64,000 nt of DNA from Ephydatia muelleri (taxonomy: Eukaryota; Porifera; Demospongiae; Spongillida; Spongillidae). The stretch covers positions 3,659,837 to 3,723,836 of the forward strand of contig JABACO010000022.1 in assembly GCA_013339895.1 (NCBI GenBank). Direction: 5' to 3'. Position 1 is the stretch's first letter. The number at the start of each line of letters is the position of its first letter. This document shows positions 22,858-34,143 of the stretch, one piece after another. Made by a program: the position numbers and the translations under genes. Under the pieces are notes generated by a model. It was given only the letters and a program-made list of their open reading frames with translations. It was not told the DNA's origin and did not search any database.

Positions 22858-24030
22858 GTAAAGAGTCTGTTATTTTCACACTATACACCTCGAAAATTAT
22901 ATAACAATTTCTACAAATATATCCAATTAATGCCCAGGTTGTATTAGCAGATACATTACGTTAATATAATTTTTATGAAGGGAAAAGTTTTGCCGCCCAC
23001 CCTTGGTAAAACCACGCCATGGTTTTGCCGAACAACTTGGGTTTCCTTAATTTTTCCCACCTCGGGAAAGGTAATTTCCAGTACTGCATGGTATTCAATT
23101 GCATCGCTTTCGAGCAGGGTACCGGGTAAGGGATAATACCGGGTACGATAACCGTTTTTAGTGCTGGAATCCATTCATACTCTAGCAGATATCCCATACA
23201 TGGTTTTGCCAAACAAAAACGGATGTGGGTTTTTTTTAATACTGTTCAAAAACCAACGGTTGCACCATAGATATTAGAGTGATATCTATGGTTTCACCCT
23301 GGCTGGTTATCAATGCATTCCCATCCTGGTGTTTAGAATGCATTCTACCCTGCATTCCACTAGGTTCCAACGCTGTATTGCATCCTGGTTTACAATGCAT
23401 TCTGTCCTGGTTTCCGATGCATTCTGTCCTGGTTTGAAATGCAGTATTCCTCCATAAACTCCACCCTCGCGATACACTGAACCAAATATACATAGGTTAG
23501 TGTTGACAGTTCTGAATCACGATGCAGTATGTGAATGCTAAATCATTTTACATACAATGTTCAACCATAGTAACGGGATTGGAAACGGCGCACGTGAGCC
23601 ATAGACGCCTATACTTCATGGAATCTGCCATCCCGCGCACTTACTAATTGAGTGTCTAGCCATCCTCCCCCTTGGTTTTTTTTTTTAGCAGCGTCGAAAC
23701 CAATTACAGATTTGGATTTCTTGCTGTACGTAGGTTTCGGACGTTTATATTTTTGTTATACGACGTACAGAAGAGAAGATATAGTAAATTCGCTCTTAGC
23801 CGCTAACAACAAACATGCGGGTGTTTCGGCCTAATTGATTACTTTTAGTGCCTTTTTTTTTTTTTCAGTGAATTGGATAGTGGTCACGTTTATATACTGC
23901 AACATGTATTTTTTGCGATTTTTGCCCGTAATAATCGGCGCGACTAAAGTAAAGTTTTTGACACCCATTGAAACTGGCGGCTATAGCTTCATTATAGGTC
24001 GGGCTCTAAATAATACAAAACCAGTCCCTG
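22858..24030. other. spacer 5' of SUGT1 with degenerate short repeats
   Basis: It includes the SUGT1 promoter side and a run of imperfect roughly 23-bp units of the type AATGCATTCTGTCCTGGTTT at about 23300-23450. Two separated copies of CCATGGTTTTGCC (near 23016 and 23198) are also present. No convincing gene. Confidence 0.5.
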
Positions 24031-24034
24031 ATAG

Positions 24035-24947
24035 AGCATAGATCTTTACACTGCGCAGTGCTTGGGCATCGCGGAATTCTGTGGCAGATAGATCGAAATG
24101 ATGGTGAGCAATAAGCAGAGCTGTTAGCCATGATGATGTCTTGCCCTCTACTGCCCGTTGTATTGCCCGTCTTGTTTTTGCATTTAGTTCTGATTACCCA
24201 ATATTGAGTGAAGTGTGACTTCATCTTGCTGCTGGAGGGTGGTGTGCATGTTTGCCATTGCCTCGGAGATTAGAACATTGTGATCAGTACCATAGAGAGA
24301 ACTCCGCCTTTCCATGGCATCCAAAATGTTTCTTGTGCCTTCTCTGGATGTGGTATAGGCAATTTTGGCACTTTCAGTTGGATTGCGAACTCCCATGCCG
24401 CCCAATCGTGCAGGAATTGAGAATAGCTGCTTTTCATGATCAGAGATGGTGACCTCCAAAAATGGCAGGCCAGAAATCAGTGTTGGTTCAAAGTGTTCCA
24501 AATAGGAATAAAAGCTTCCTCACAACTAGGGAAGGATCCTTTGTAGTTAGGACCACTCAAACTGCATGGATTTGGATAACACAGAAAAAGCTGCTTGGGG
24601 CTGTGACTCAGCAGCTTTAAATAGTTTGAGAAGATTATTCACCCACTCTGTAATCTTGTTGTGTAGAAATTGTCTTGTGGTTTCACTATCTCCATGAACC
24701 CTCCTAAGAAACGGTAGCCCTTCACAACCTTGATACCTAGGTCTTGAAACATTGATTTAGCTTCAGCTTCATGTTCTGCAACAACAATAAGAATACACTT
24801 CTCTAGCTTTGGATGATATCCATACTTGGGACCAAGGTCACAAATCGTGTCAAACCAGTCACAGAGATCAGTGAGCTTGGTTGCACAGGAGTCATCTGCG
24901 TACCAGTTTTGAATCCATGTAGTGGGATTTGAGAGTGTACACACAAT
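24035..24947 (-). pseudogene. 5'-truncated non-LTR retrotransposon RT fragment
   Basis: On the minus strand the fragment starts near the RT active site (WYADDS, then DLGPKYGYHPKLEKC) and continues with the thumb-like part (FSIPARLGGMGVRNP) and a downstream block (SWLTALLIAHHHFDLSATEFRDA). These blocks are typical of R2/R4-type RTs in cnidarians and sponges. At least two frame changes separate them. An AAT microsatellite adjoins its truncated end (24948-24976). It belongs to a different family from the element at 30231. Confidence 0.75.
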
Positions 24948-24976
24948 ACTATTATTATTATTATTATTTATTATAT
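24948..24976. repeat. (ATT)n microsatellite
   Basis: An uninterrupted ATT/AAT run at the junction of the RT fragment. Confidence 0.85.
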
Positions 24977-24979
24977 TCA

Positions 24980-26766
24980 AATTATTACAGCTAAACCAGA
25001 AATTCAGTACTATAAAGCTTCAGGCAGTACTCTTCGTCAGACCTTCAAACAATGATCCCCTTCCCTTGTGCGCTCCCTGGGTCCAGTCTCATCAGAGTTT
25101 TATTTGATGGAAATGATCCACTTCATCTTCTCAAGCAACCTACGAGAATGTTCCCTGAATTGCAGTGGCAAGTGTAGCACTGTGTAAACTTACCACAGGT
25201 GCAGACCTTACAGTTGTGACTGAAAAATGTTTAATTCAAATTTTTACAAGATTCTCTTTCTGGATGCCACATGCACTGCAGTAGATACCGGTATATGAAG
25301 TGTACATGCACATAGCCAAGAATTTCTTTCATGAAGGAGCGACTGTCTCACTTCTTTATTTGCTGTTGTGTTCAGGTGGAGTTTTTATCTAACTTTCTTA
25401 CCTTAGTGTAATCATGAACATTTTTTATTATCCTTCGTCATTCCTGTAAACTATTTAAAACATGCGTCCTTATAGCAAAACATTTTGCCTGAGCAAATGG
25501 TACAAGATCAGAGACTATGTGGACAATTTATTTTTCATTTCCTGTAGGTTATCTCAGAACTTAAGCACACTGTTCCCACTCCATATATGTTTGGTAGCCT
25601 TGTTTATCTTGCCAATTGAACCCAACATTCGTTTGTTCATTTCATGCAATTTTTGTTAGTGTTTACGTCATTATTCTGTCCTCAGGAGAAAGTTTTCCTA
25701 GTTTCTTTAGAGTCAAATTTTTATCAAATTGTCTGGTCACTTTCTGCTGACTCTTGGGAACTGCTAACTTCTCTCTTATCAGTATGAGGTAACCTCTTGA
25801 GTTGCATCTGTTGTTTCAGAGAAATATAGAAGCAATACAAATATATAAAAAGGGAAAAGATGGTAGGAAGAGGGAAGACAAGAGGGAGAAAAAGTACACT
25901 GGTTATCCATTTTATAACCAGTAACTGGTCAGTGGTCTGAATACTCATTAAAAAAATGTATTTGTTTTTCTATGTTGCTTTGTTTTATTTTGTATATACT
26001 TTGTTTACCAAATAATTTGGGTAAATGTACTATCCACATAGTCACATTTTACATATGCTGTTAACTTATTTGTTGCAAAAAAAATTTGAATATGAGTATG
26101 GGCAATAGTGTTGCATCGTAAACATTGCGGTACATGTGCATTTTCTACACTTGCATGCTTCTGCATTGGGGATTATAAATGCATCACAGTGTAAAATATG
26201 CATAACCATCTAACCATCTTCTCAGAGCCAGAATGTATTCCAGTAAAAATTGCAGACATCAGATATAATAAATCATTATCTCATGAAAAAATAAATTATT
26301 GTACTAAAAGACTCAGATGAGTATCACGTCCATATGATGGGAATCACTTAGACCTGAGAAGCACTTAAAAACCATGGTATTCCCAAGTCTGGGATGGCAA
26401 AATTTTTGTCATCTATTTTTGTTGGGGCCATGACGCACATGCCAAACTGCACGATCTACAGAAGGATTGGATTGTGTGAAAGGGTTGCAACAGGAGAAAT
26501 TTGTGCTACACAAAAATTATCGTTCAAATGAAGCTGTTGACAACGGGATAATAACATATATAATTGATCTTCATAATCTAAACTAAAGGTACCACCTGGC
26601 ATAGTCGACTCACAGTGAGATTAAAAGATGCAACAGAATGTTTAAAAAAAGTGAAACTAAACATGACCAATATTCTATGTTGTTTTCTTTTTAATTGTCA
26701 TTGTTTAAATGTGCTGATGATACCAATTTTAAGTATTTCATATGAAATTACTTATGAAATGAGCAT
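24980..26766. other. AT-rich intergenic spacer
   Basis: No gene is supported. Near 25845-25895 a stretch resembles the last exon of the POLR1D-like gene (28965-29020): both contain GGTAGGAAGAGGGAAGACAAG. Confidence 0.55.
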
Positions 26767-28187
26767 CTAATTCTCCAGACACATTTGTATGACATCAAAC
26801 AACTGATACTGTTTAATCTGGCGAGCTGCCTCTGCTAATATGGCCGCAGACACTCCAGCTTCCCCAGTTCTCCTCCCCACCACCACAAACATCTGGTAAC
26901 ATCGTTCAGAGGTATCTTCACACTGCTCACACTGAGCCAGCTCCACCTGAGTGAGGTCAAGTCTGGACCCAATATCCCGCCAGTGCTTAGAGAAGGCTTC
27001 ACTCTCTGCCAGTTTGCTCTGCAATGCCTTTGACAGAGGATTGTTCTGTTTGGAAAGGCTGTTAAATTTGGTTCTCTGCTGTTCAGTCATTACGGGCTTT
27101 GGTCCAACTGGAAAACAAAACAGTTTACATTGATATTAATGGCCACTGGATATGCAAAAATGTAATTAAATGTATTTACAGTGACAGTATTTCCCCAAAT
27201 GTATGCAATGGCAATAACGTTTGATAGAATCTAGTTAGCTAAAGGTACGATTATGTGCTCAAGCAGATTTGATAGAATCTAGTTAGCTAAAGGTACGATT
27301 ATGTGCTCAAGCAGATTACTTGCATGGAAATTGTTAACATGACTCAATAAATTAACTAACCACTCTGAGAGTCTGTTTAAATGTCCTGAAAACTTTACCA
27401 CACCAATACTGAAAATAGGCTAGAATAGCTACATAAATAACTATATGCATATGTAGTTACGAAAACTTATTTCCTCCCCTTCACTCTCTTTTAAAAATAG
27501 ATACTCACATGGTCCTCGGACCACTGGGATAGGTATCACTGGTGTACCAACATCTGGTCGGCTATATCGATTCTGCCCTGTTACTCTGCAATACAGAGAC
27601 AAGAGGCTTTCAGAACACTTTGATATATCAAGAGGAGACATGTCAATAATCTCTTGTTCATGGATTTCGTACACCGTGCTGGCCATTAAGGCCTTTGGTA
27701 GCAAGCTGAGGTCCTTCTTCTGATTGAGAAAAACTGGAAGGAATTTGGGTCCGCCTTCTCCCAGGAAATGTATCTTGTTGTAGAGATAATCATTGCTGAA
27801 TAAGTATTCTTTGTCCACAGGGGGGCGTGGTTTACCCTCGAGGAAAGGCAGGAAGGACTTGCTTATGATCAGTATCACAAACCGGCTTCCTTCTATCTTA
27901 CCCTGAGCCCATTTCATTCGGTTGTCCGTTCCCTCGTCGGTAATGTGCTGATCCAGAAGTGCATGGACGCCGTTGCGCTCCCAAAATGTGGCGAAGGTTT
28001 TGACGAGTTTTTCGTGTTGTCTGATGCTTACGCGCATTTTCTCATCGTGGGCCTTAGCTTTATCCAAGAACGTCCTTTTGCCTTCGCTAGTCTCAAGCTC
28101 CGCTCCTTCGGGTGGCTGAAGCTGTGTGTATTCTTCCGGATTGTGCGCATAAACGATGAACACTTGGTGGGACTGTGAAGTAGCCAT
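26767..28187 (-). CDS. SEFIR-death domain adaptor-like protein
   Basis: Two exons, 28187-27509 and 27107-26767, joined in phase 1, give 339 residues. Residues about 6-195 fit a SEFIR (TIR-related) fold: VFIVYAHN as first strand and box 1, a helix with KTFATFWERNG then LLDQHITDEG, and SRFVILIISKSFL with conserved box spacing. Residues about 240-339 fit a death domain (WRDIGSRLDLTQVEL, RCYQMFVVVGRR, ILAEAARQI). SEFIR domains mediate homotypic contacts in IL-17 receptor/Act1 signalling and death domains do so in NF-kB and apoptosis pathways, so a cytosolic adaptor joining the two is likely. No signal peptide or membrane segment is seen. The domain could instead be called TIR-like. The intron carries a 48-bp tandem duplication. 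It is head-to-head with the POLR1D-like gene, 221 bp apart. Confidence 0.8.
27221..27317. repeat. 48-bp tandem duplication
   Basis: Two identical units starting TTGATAGAATCTAGTTAGCT lie back to back in the intron of the SEFIR-death gene. Confidence 0.95.
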
Positions 28188-28408
28188 ATGCCTATATTGT
28201 AAATTATGACGTCATGCAAAGGCGTGTTCAGATTGTGAGTACTCTAAATGCCATACACTACGTCTGTTGATGCAGCTTAAAGTTACATGTATTGTGCATG
28301 TATTTTTTGTTATTACTTTTGTTTTCTGTTAAACAGAAAAACTGGGGCATGTTTTTTTTAGTTCGTTTCCATACTTCCTTCGTGCACGTGACACGCATTA
28401 CATCATAG
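28188..28408. promoter_or_regulatory. putative bidirectional promoter, SEFIR-death / POLR1D-like
   Basis: Divergent start codons are 221 bp apart, without an obvious coding or repeat insertion between them. Confidence 0.45.
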
Positions 28409-29061
28409 ATGGATAGGCCTAACAATGAACATAAACGAAAAAGGGTCGAGTCAGAGACGAGTTGTCAGACCGTTTGTACGAAATTGCAGCAGACAGAAGA
28501 GCACCCGAAAGCGGAGTGCCCAAATGACGAGGAGCTAGAGAGGTTAGGACCGACTGTCGCGTGACTAATTTGAAATACGTACTTTCTTTTGCATAGACTC
28601 GCTGTGGAGGCTATTCTGCAGGAAACGAAGAGGGCGAAGTTAAGAGCCGAAAATGCAGGCGCGTTTGGATGGTAAGTAGTTAGTGTTCCGATGTTTGTGG
28701 TCACTAGGGTTACTTACAAGAAGACAAACATTGAAGGCAGCTACATGTAGTGCATGTTTTAGCTTTATCTTGGGACACCTTGGGCTAGCATGACCCTAAC
28801 AGTTTTTCGTTACACAGGAAAAAGAAGACTCTCACAACTAACAAACGCTTCATAAACGCAGTAGTGTGTGGTACAGTGAGCAGCAATCGACGGCAGATGG
28901 CCAAGGATGAATACAAAACAGACACCAGAGAGAGGAAAGACAGGGAAAGAAAGTGGCGAGACGAAGATATAAAAAGGGAGAAAGAGGGTAGGAAGAGGGA
29001 AGACAAGAGGGAGAAAGTGAAGGACAAAAGGAGTCACAGACATGGTCAAAGCCCCTCATGA
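28409..29061 (+). CDS. homologue of the small basic alternative product of vertebrate POLR1D
   Basis: Three exons, 28409-28542, 28597-28671 and 28818-29061 (TGA), give 150 residues. The core ELERLAVEAILQETKRAK, then AENAGAFGW, then TNKRFINAV aligns block for block with the human POLR1D isoform-2 protein (ELERKAIEELLKEAKRGK, GPMGW, TNKRFLINT), including the intron just after the ELER codons. The N-terminus is polar; the C-terminus is a highly charged Arg/Lys/Glu/Asp tail ending in HRHGQSPS. In vertebrates this protein shares exon 1 with RPAC2, the RNA polymerase I/III subunit. No RPAC2 core exon (LHEEDHTLGNSL type) is visible here, so the gene appears to stand alone in this genome. The function of the product is not known to me. 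Confidence 0.82.
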
Positions 29062-30230
29062 TATAATATCCCTTCCAGAACCATTCAGGGATTATGCATA
29101 CATTGCATATGTTGTACATGACATTCAAGATTCAAATGCATCCAAGTAATTCTTATTTTTATATCACCACCTACATGTAACTTACTTGTCATTGGAATGA
29201 ATGTTATTATTTGTCAGCAACAACAATATTGTACCCACTCTTTTCATTTATTTATTTGATCTTTTAATCATTCATAGTGCAATATAAAGTAAACTCTTCA
29301 AAGTGCCAGCACATGGCTTTTCTCGATGATCTTTCACAGTTCTCTTATATTACCATCAATTTGTATCCATGCAGAATGTTGTGATAAAATTTCCATAGCT
29401 CTCAGCATTATTCCATGCCGAATGTTGCTCCTATTCATCATATGCTTCCGGATTTGCACTCATCTGGAGACATAATGAACTCAGACAGGCATTGCACCTA
29501 CGACCAGTGTGAAAACAGGGTGCAGATGTAGAATTACGTATGCAGCATTATTTTGGGATATGAGGTACATGTGTGGCAACTTCAAATGGAGACATTATAT
29601 TGGACATAAAGGTCATGCATGCTCCATGTCATCAGCGTTGTTTAGTCTACCATTGATGCAAAACTGACCCTAAAGCCTGCTCCAAGGTTATCATCAGCTC
29701 AAAAGGCCAAGACAGAGTGTATGGAGATCAACTATTGCACAGGAAGAGACTAGCTGCCACCTTGGTAATGGGATAAACCAACAAATTAATACTTACAAAA
29801 AGGTGTAGTTTATTGATTTGATTTAATAATTTGAGTAAAATCGTAATTTGAGTACAGTCTATAATTATCAATCTGACTCCTTATGAAATTCAAATGAACT
29901 AAAAAATTTGAGCTTTAATAACTTTGTTGAAATCAATAGCCGTTTTTGCCTACAAGGAGTAACAATAAATGTTAGTTATTCTTCTTGAATATTTGATAAC
30001 CCTTCATTTTCTTGAAGATTTGGTCACGATTTCAATCTATTTTATAGGCGATTATTTAGTCACTTAACTATTCATATTAATGTTTACACCAATTAGTTAG
30101 CAAAGGTTATGTAAATAAGATCTGCTAGCTAACTGATTTTAATATAGTCACAGTCGTTTAAAACCTTTGCGTTCATTTGCAAATACCCAGGTATGTTTAT
30201 ATTGGGACCAGCATGTGGTAGATTATTAAT
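29062..30230. other. intergenic spacer, left part of duplicated block A
   Basis: No gene is seen. From about 29400 it is nearly identical to 49008 onward, apart from scattered single-base indels, and the match ends at the retrotransposon insertion at 30231. Confidence 0.8.
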
Positions 30231-30587
30231 ACGGGCACTGCCACCTAGGAGGCTGCGGGCGGCCCCTGCCAGGAGGCCACCTAGGTGAGCATCGTAGATG
30301 CCCCGACGTAGTCGGTCCTATATCTGGATATCCCTATTATCTTAACATCCGGCACTCTACCTTACGCATATGGCTCGACCCTTATTACTGAACTTTTTAC
30401 TACATCTATGATAATAAAAGGAAATACCCCCAATAAAAATAGCGCAATCAATAGCCAATTAATTGTTGGCAAGTATGAATGGCTTAACGAATGCCCCGCT
30501 GTCTCAAGATAAAAACCAATGAAATTGAATTCGTAGTGAAGTTGTTGTTCTAATTCAAGCGCACCATCAAATGCGGCAGTCACGCAA

Positions 30588-33500
30588 ATGTCGTCTTCAT
30601 CATCGCAGTCGTTGGCTTCTACTTCAGGTATTGTCACTACTCTTTCACCGCATTCATCGGCATCCTTGCCACCGCAACCACAACCACCGCAACCACTCCC
30701 GCAGCTTCCGCCGGAACCACCTCCATCTAAACTTTTCATTTCTAAAGGTATGCCTTGCATTGTCCAGGGTTGCTCTAGTCTGGCGTAGCCACACCCTCGC
30801 GTAGACACGTAGGGTCTGGGGAAATGCCTATACCCGACTGGTTCTAATGAGCAATTATTGCGTTCTACGTCACGCTGCGTCACGTAATGAGAAATGCATC
30901 GAAATTGGCTTGTAGATTAGCAAACAACACCCTTGCTAATATACAAGCCAATCTTAGCCCATTTCGCTGCATTCCTCATTACGTGACGCAGCGTGACGTA
31001 GAACGCAATAATTGCTCATTAGAACCAGTCGGGTATAGGCATTTCCCCAGACCCTACGTGTCTACGCGAGGGTGTGGCTACGCCAGACTAGGGTTGCTCT
31101 GAGCGCGTAGCCCCCACTATGTGGAAGGCACACATGGCCAATCATGCTAAAGGCCTCTTTGTTGGGGAAGTACCTGCTGCATGGTTACGGGATAACCAGT
31201 TGCAAATTTGTGACATGTGCTCCGACCTTGTTGCTATTTCCCAACTTCCCATTCATCAGCAGTCATGTCGGGCTAATCAGTTAAAAAACACGGACGTGGA
31301 GTCTATGTTGGTAGACTCACAGGTTCAGCCAGCTGATCTTCCCTCATTTGAAGAAATATGTGGTCTCAGATGTCCCACTTTGCGTTTTATACCACATAGA
31401 GCAAAGCCATCATTCGCTCGTGTTCTGTCTTCTGTGTTATTTGATATTATATTACAGAATTCAGTAACAGCATGGAAGAAGCTGTTCATGTTGCCGAAAT
31501 GTGTCCTCCCTACGGCAAAACGTGCAGGTCGCCACAACCACCCTGTTTCCATTGAGCTATTATGTGATCTCTGGTCCAAAGGTCATCTAAGTCAGTTGTG
31601 GCAGCGTGCTATGTCACGAGGATCATCCCCCAGATCTTTGGTTGATAGAAAGAAGGACTCTGGCCAGCTACAGGTGTCTCATGCTGTCTCCTTGTCTCAA
31701 GATGGTCTGTTTGGCAAAGCATGTAATGTTTTAGTTTCCTGTGGTATTGCTCCGAATTCTGATGAAACATGGAACCTACTTGTGTCCAAGCATCCTAAAA
31801 GTGATTGTCCATCTGTTCCTGGTTTACCTCAGAATGATGTCTCCTTACCATCTAGCTTAAATCTTATGGCAATCTTGCGTTCATTTCCCAAGCTGTCAGC
31901 CGCTGGCCCTTCGGGTCTTCGCATTCAGCATTTAATTGATGCAGCGGAAATTACTTTGCAAACACCTATTCTCCATTTGTTGAGGAAAGTTATCAACATC
32001 CTGGCTAGTGGGAAAGCTCCTGTAGATGTTTCAATCTTTCTTGCTGGTGGCAATTTAACAGCATTACAGAAATCTAAACCTGGTTGCCCCTTAGATGTGC
32101 GTCCCATTGCAGTGGGAGAGGCTCTTCGTCGCTTAGTGGGGAAGTGCCTGTGTTCCATGTTGAAAAGTAAAGCAGCTGAGTTTTTTGATCCACTCCAACG
32201 GGGGGTTGCTTGTGCTGCAGGGGCGGAGAAAATTGCCCATGGTCTTAGAGGATGCATGGATGAGAACTGGCAAGCTGAAGGTTTTACAGTGCTGAAGATA
32301 GACTTAGTGAATGCCTTTAATTTGGTAAGCCGCCATGCTCTTTTGTCAGAATGCAGTACACACTTCCCAGAGCTACTCCCGTGGGTTAGTTGGTGTTACA
32401 GCCGGCACCCTGTGCTGTGGCACACCTTAGGCAATTTAACTTCTCAATCAGGTGTGCAGCAAGGAGACCCACTGGGCCCCTTGCTTTTCTCCCTCGTTCT
32501 CAATGTTGTGGTCAAAGCGATTGCCACTCATCCTGAATGCAGTGACCTTTCCTATCACGTGTGGTACCTTGATGACGGTGTTCTTGCGGGCCCAAGTTTA
32601 CATGTTAGGAAAGCACTCAGCTTGCTCATTGAGCTTGGCCCCCCACTTGGCCTTCACGTGAACATCAAGAAGTGTGAGGTTTTTAGCAGTGGGTGTTTGT
32701 CTCATTTCCCAATGGAGATGAAACAGTCCAGCAAACCCAATCTTGAGATCTTGGGAATACCTATTGGTGACTCTGTCTTTTGTAGGGCTGTCCTGGATAG
32801 GAAAAGGTCTGAGGCAGGTGTTCTACTTAAGAGACTGGAAGATGTTGGTGAAGTCGACCCCCAAGTGGCTCTCGTACTCCTCCGGCTTTGTGGTGGTTAC
32901 TGTAAGCTTGTCCATCTTGCTCGAGCCGTACCCCCTTCTTTCTCTCAGTCTGTTCTGCAGTTATTTGATCAAGATGTTCAAAAATGTTTCACTTCTTGCA
33001 CAGGGGTGCATCCTTCCATTGCTGCATGGAAGCAGGCCCAGCTGAGCCTCAGCCGAGGAGGTCTTGGGCTGCGTTCCCTGTCTCATCATGCACCAGCAGC
33101 CTTTATTGCATCGTTATGTTTCTCTGGCCTGGGTTCAATTTCTCATGTACACCTCCTCCAGTCCTTGGAGATATTTAATTCTTCAGTTCATCAGTCGGAC
33201 AACATACAGATCGGATCCGTACTGGAAAAGTTACCTTCGCAGAAGACTCTTTCCAGTATATTGGACGATAATTTATTCAGAGTTCTCCAGGGTTCTCTGT
33301 CGATTGCTGACAGAGCTCGTCTCTTATCAGCATCCTCCCCACATGCATCCTCATGGCTGACGGTTACCCCATCTGAAGGCCAAGGCTTACATTTAGACCC
33401 TCCAGTATTTCAGACAGCACTGAAGTGGTGGTTAGGGCTTGATACAGCTGAGGGTTCTATTTGTGCACTCTGCCCAGATAAAATGTTGGATCCCCTAGGG

Positions 33501-34043
33501 CATCATGCCACTACTTGTAAACGTGGTGGGGATGTAGTTTTCCGCCACAACAAGTTGCGGGACATATTGGCAGAAACATGTAGGCGAGCCCACTTAAGTG
33601 TTCAAGTAGAAGCTGGCTGCAACCTTACACCAGATCACAGCCACTCTCGTCCTGCAGATGTCCTCATTTCCAACTGGGTTCTGGGGAAAACGGCTGCCTG
33701 CGACATATCAGTTACCTCTCCGCTGAACTCAAACATTATGTCTGAAGCAGGAGTAACTGCTGGAGCAGCTGCGCAAGCCACTGAGCTCAGAAAGCATGAG
33801 GCCAACGATGTGAAGTGCAGCGAGTTAGGTTGGTTATGTATCCCTCTTGTGGTTGAGTCATATGGTGCATGGGGGAAAGAGGCTATGGAGTCATTTTCGA
33901 GTCTAGCCTCTCGCCTAGCCATAACATCATCAAGGCCTAAATCTGCTGTTCTATCAGAGCTGTATGGCCGACTCAATCTGAACCTAGTAAGGGCTAATGT
34001 GAGGGCTATAATGTCCCGATATTGCCCTCTAAATTCTTTCTGA
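30588..34043 (+). pseudogene. retrotransposon polyprotein (zinc fingers, RT, endonuclease-like), interrupted
   Basis: The leader from 30588 is Ser/Pro-rich. A C2H2 finger is split: its two cysteines (CIVQGC) lie before the insertion at 30777 and its two histidines (HMANH, from about 31131) after it, in the same frame. A CCHC finger follows (CDMC...H...C, about 31210-31270). The frame is then open for 974 codons from 31119. RT motifs: AAGPSGLRIQHL, DVRPIAVGE, KIDLVNAFN, GVQQGDPLGPLLF, and YLDDG as the active site. The C-terminal part has a knuckle (CALCPDKMLDPLGHHATTC) and a restriction-like endonuclease motif (RPADVLI, then ACDISVTSPL). Stop TGA is at 34041. Apart from the insertion it looks intact. 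Confidence 0.85.
30777..31089. mobile_element. 313-bp foldback/MULE-like MITE with 11-bp target duplication
   Basis: Inverted arms of about 135 bp start AGTCTGGCGTAGCCACACCC. The outer 116 bp or so are identical and the inner part has a few mismatches. The element is bracketed by exact 11-bp repeats AGGGTTGCTCT (30766-30776 and 31090-31100). An 11-bp duplication with long TIRs is the signature of Mutator-like elements; the assignment is inference. It carries no transposase. Confidence 0.88.
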
Positions 34044-34098
34044 GGTGTTATTTAGCTTTGGTCATGTTCTTGTGTATTTTGTTTGTCAATATTGTTGT

Positions 34099-34133
<35 letters not shown>

Positions 34134-34143
34134 TAATAATAAT
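34099..34143. repeat. (AAT)n tail and target repeat
   Basis: AAT repeats at the 3' end of the retrotransposon merge with the genomic AAT target, so the exact junction is ambiguous. Confidence 0.85.

Larger units (their letters stand above)
30231..34140 (+). mobile_element. R2/R4-like non-LTR retrotransposon inserted in an (AAT)n site
   Basis: This 3.9 kb segment is present here but absent at the matching position of the second block, where GATTATTAAT runs straight into AATAATTCTTTCAG (49833-49855). It starts ACGGGCACTGCC, has a GC-rich 5' leader, one long coding region, a short 3' UTR and an (AAT)n tail. The single-ORF design with N-terminal zinc fingers and a C-terminal endonuclease-like domain is that of R2/R4/NeSL-type elements. 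Insertion in a TAA-type repeat recalls Dong of the R4 clade. A foldback element at 30777-31089 disrupts its coding sequence. Confidence 0.88.

Noticed and set aside
29062..30230. Possible RPAC2 core exons after the POLR1D-like gene
   Set aside because: Searched by eye for the conserved EEDHTLGN-type core in this stretch and found nothing similar.
30362..30883. 173-residue minus-strand frame with a hydrophobic C-terminus and Gly/Cys-rich middle
   Set aside because: It overlaps the retrotransposon leader and one arm of the foldback element in antisense; no splice or family support.
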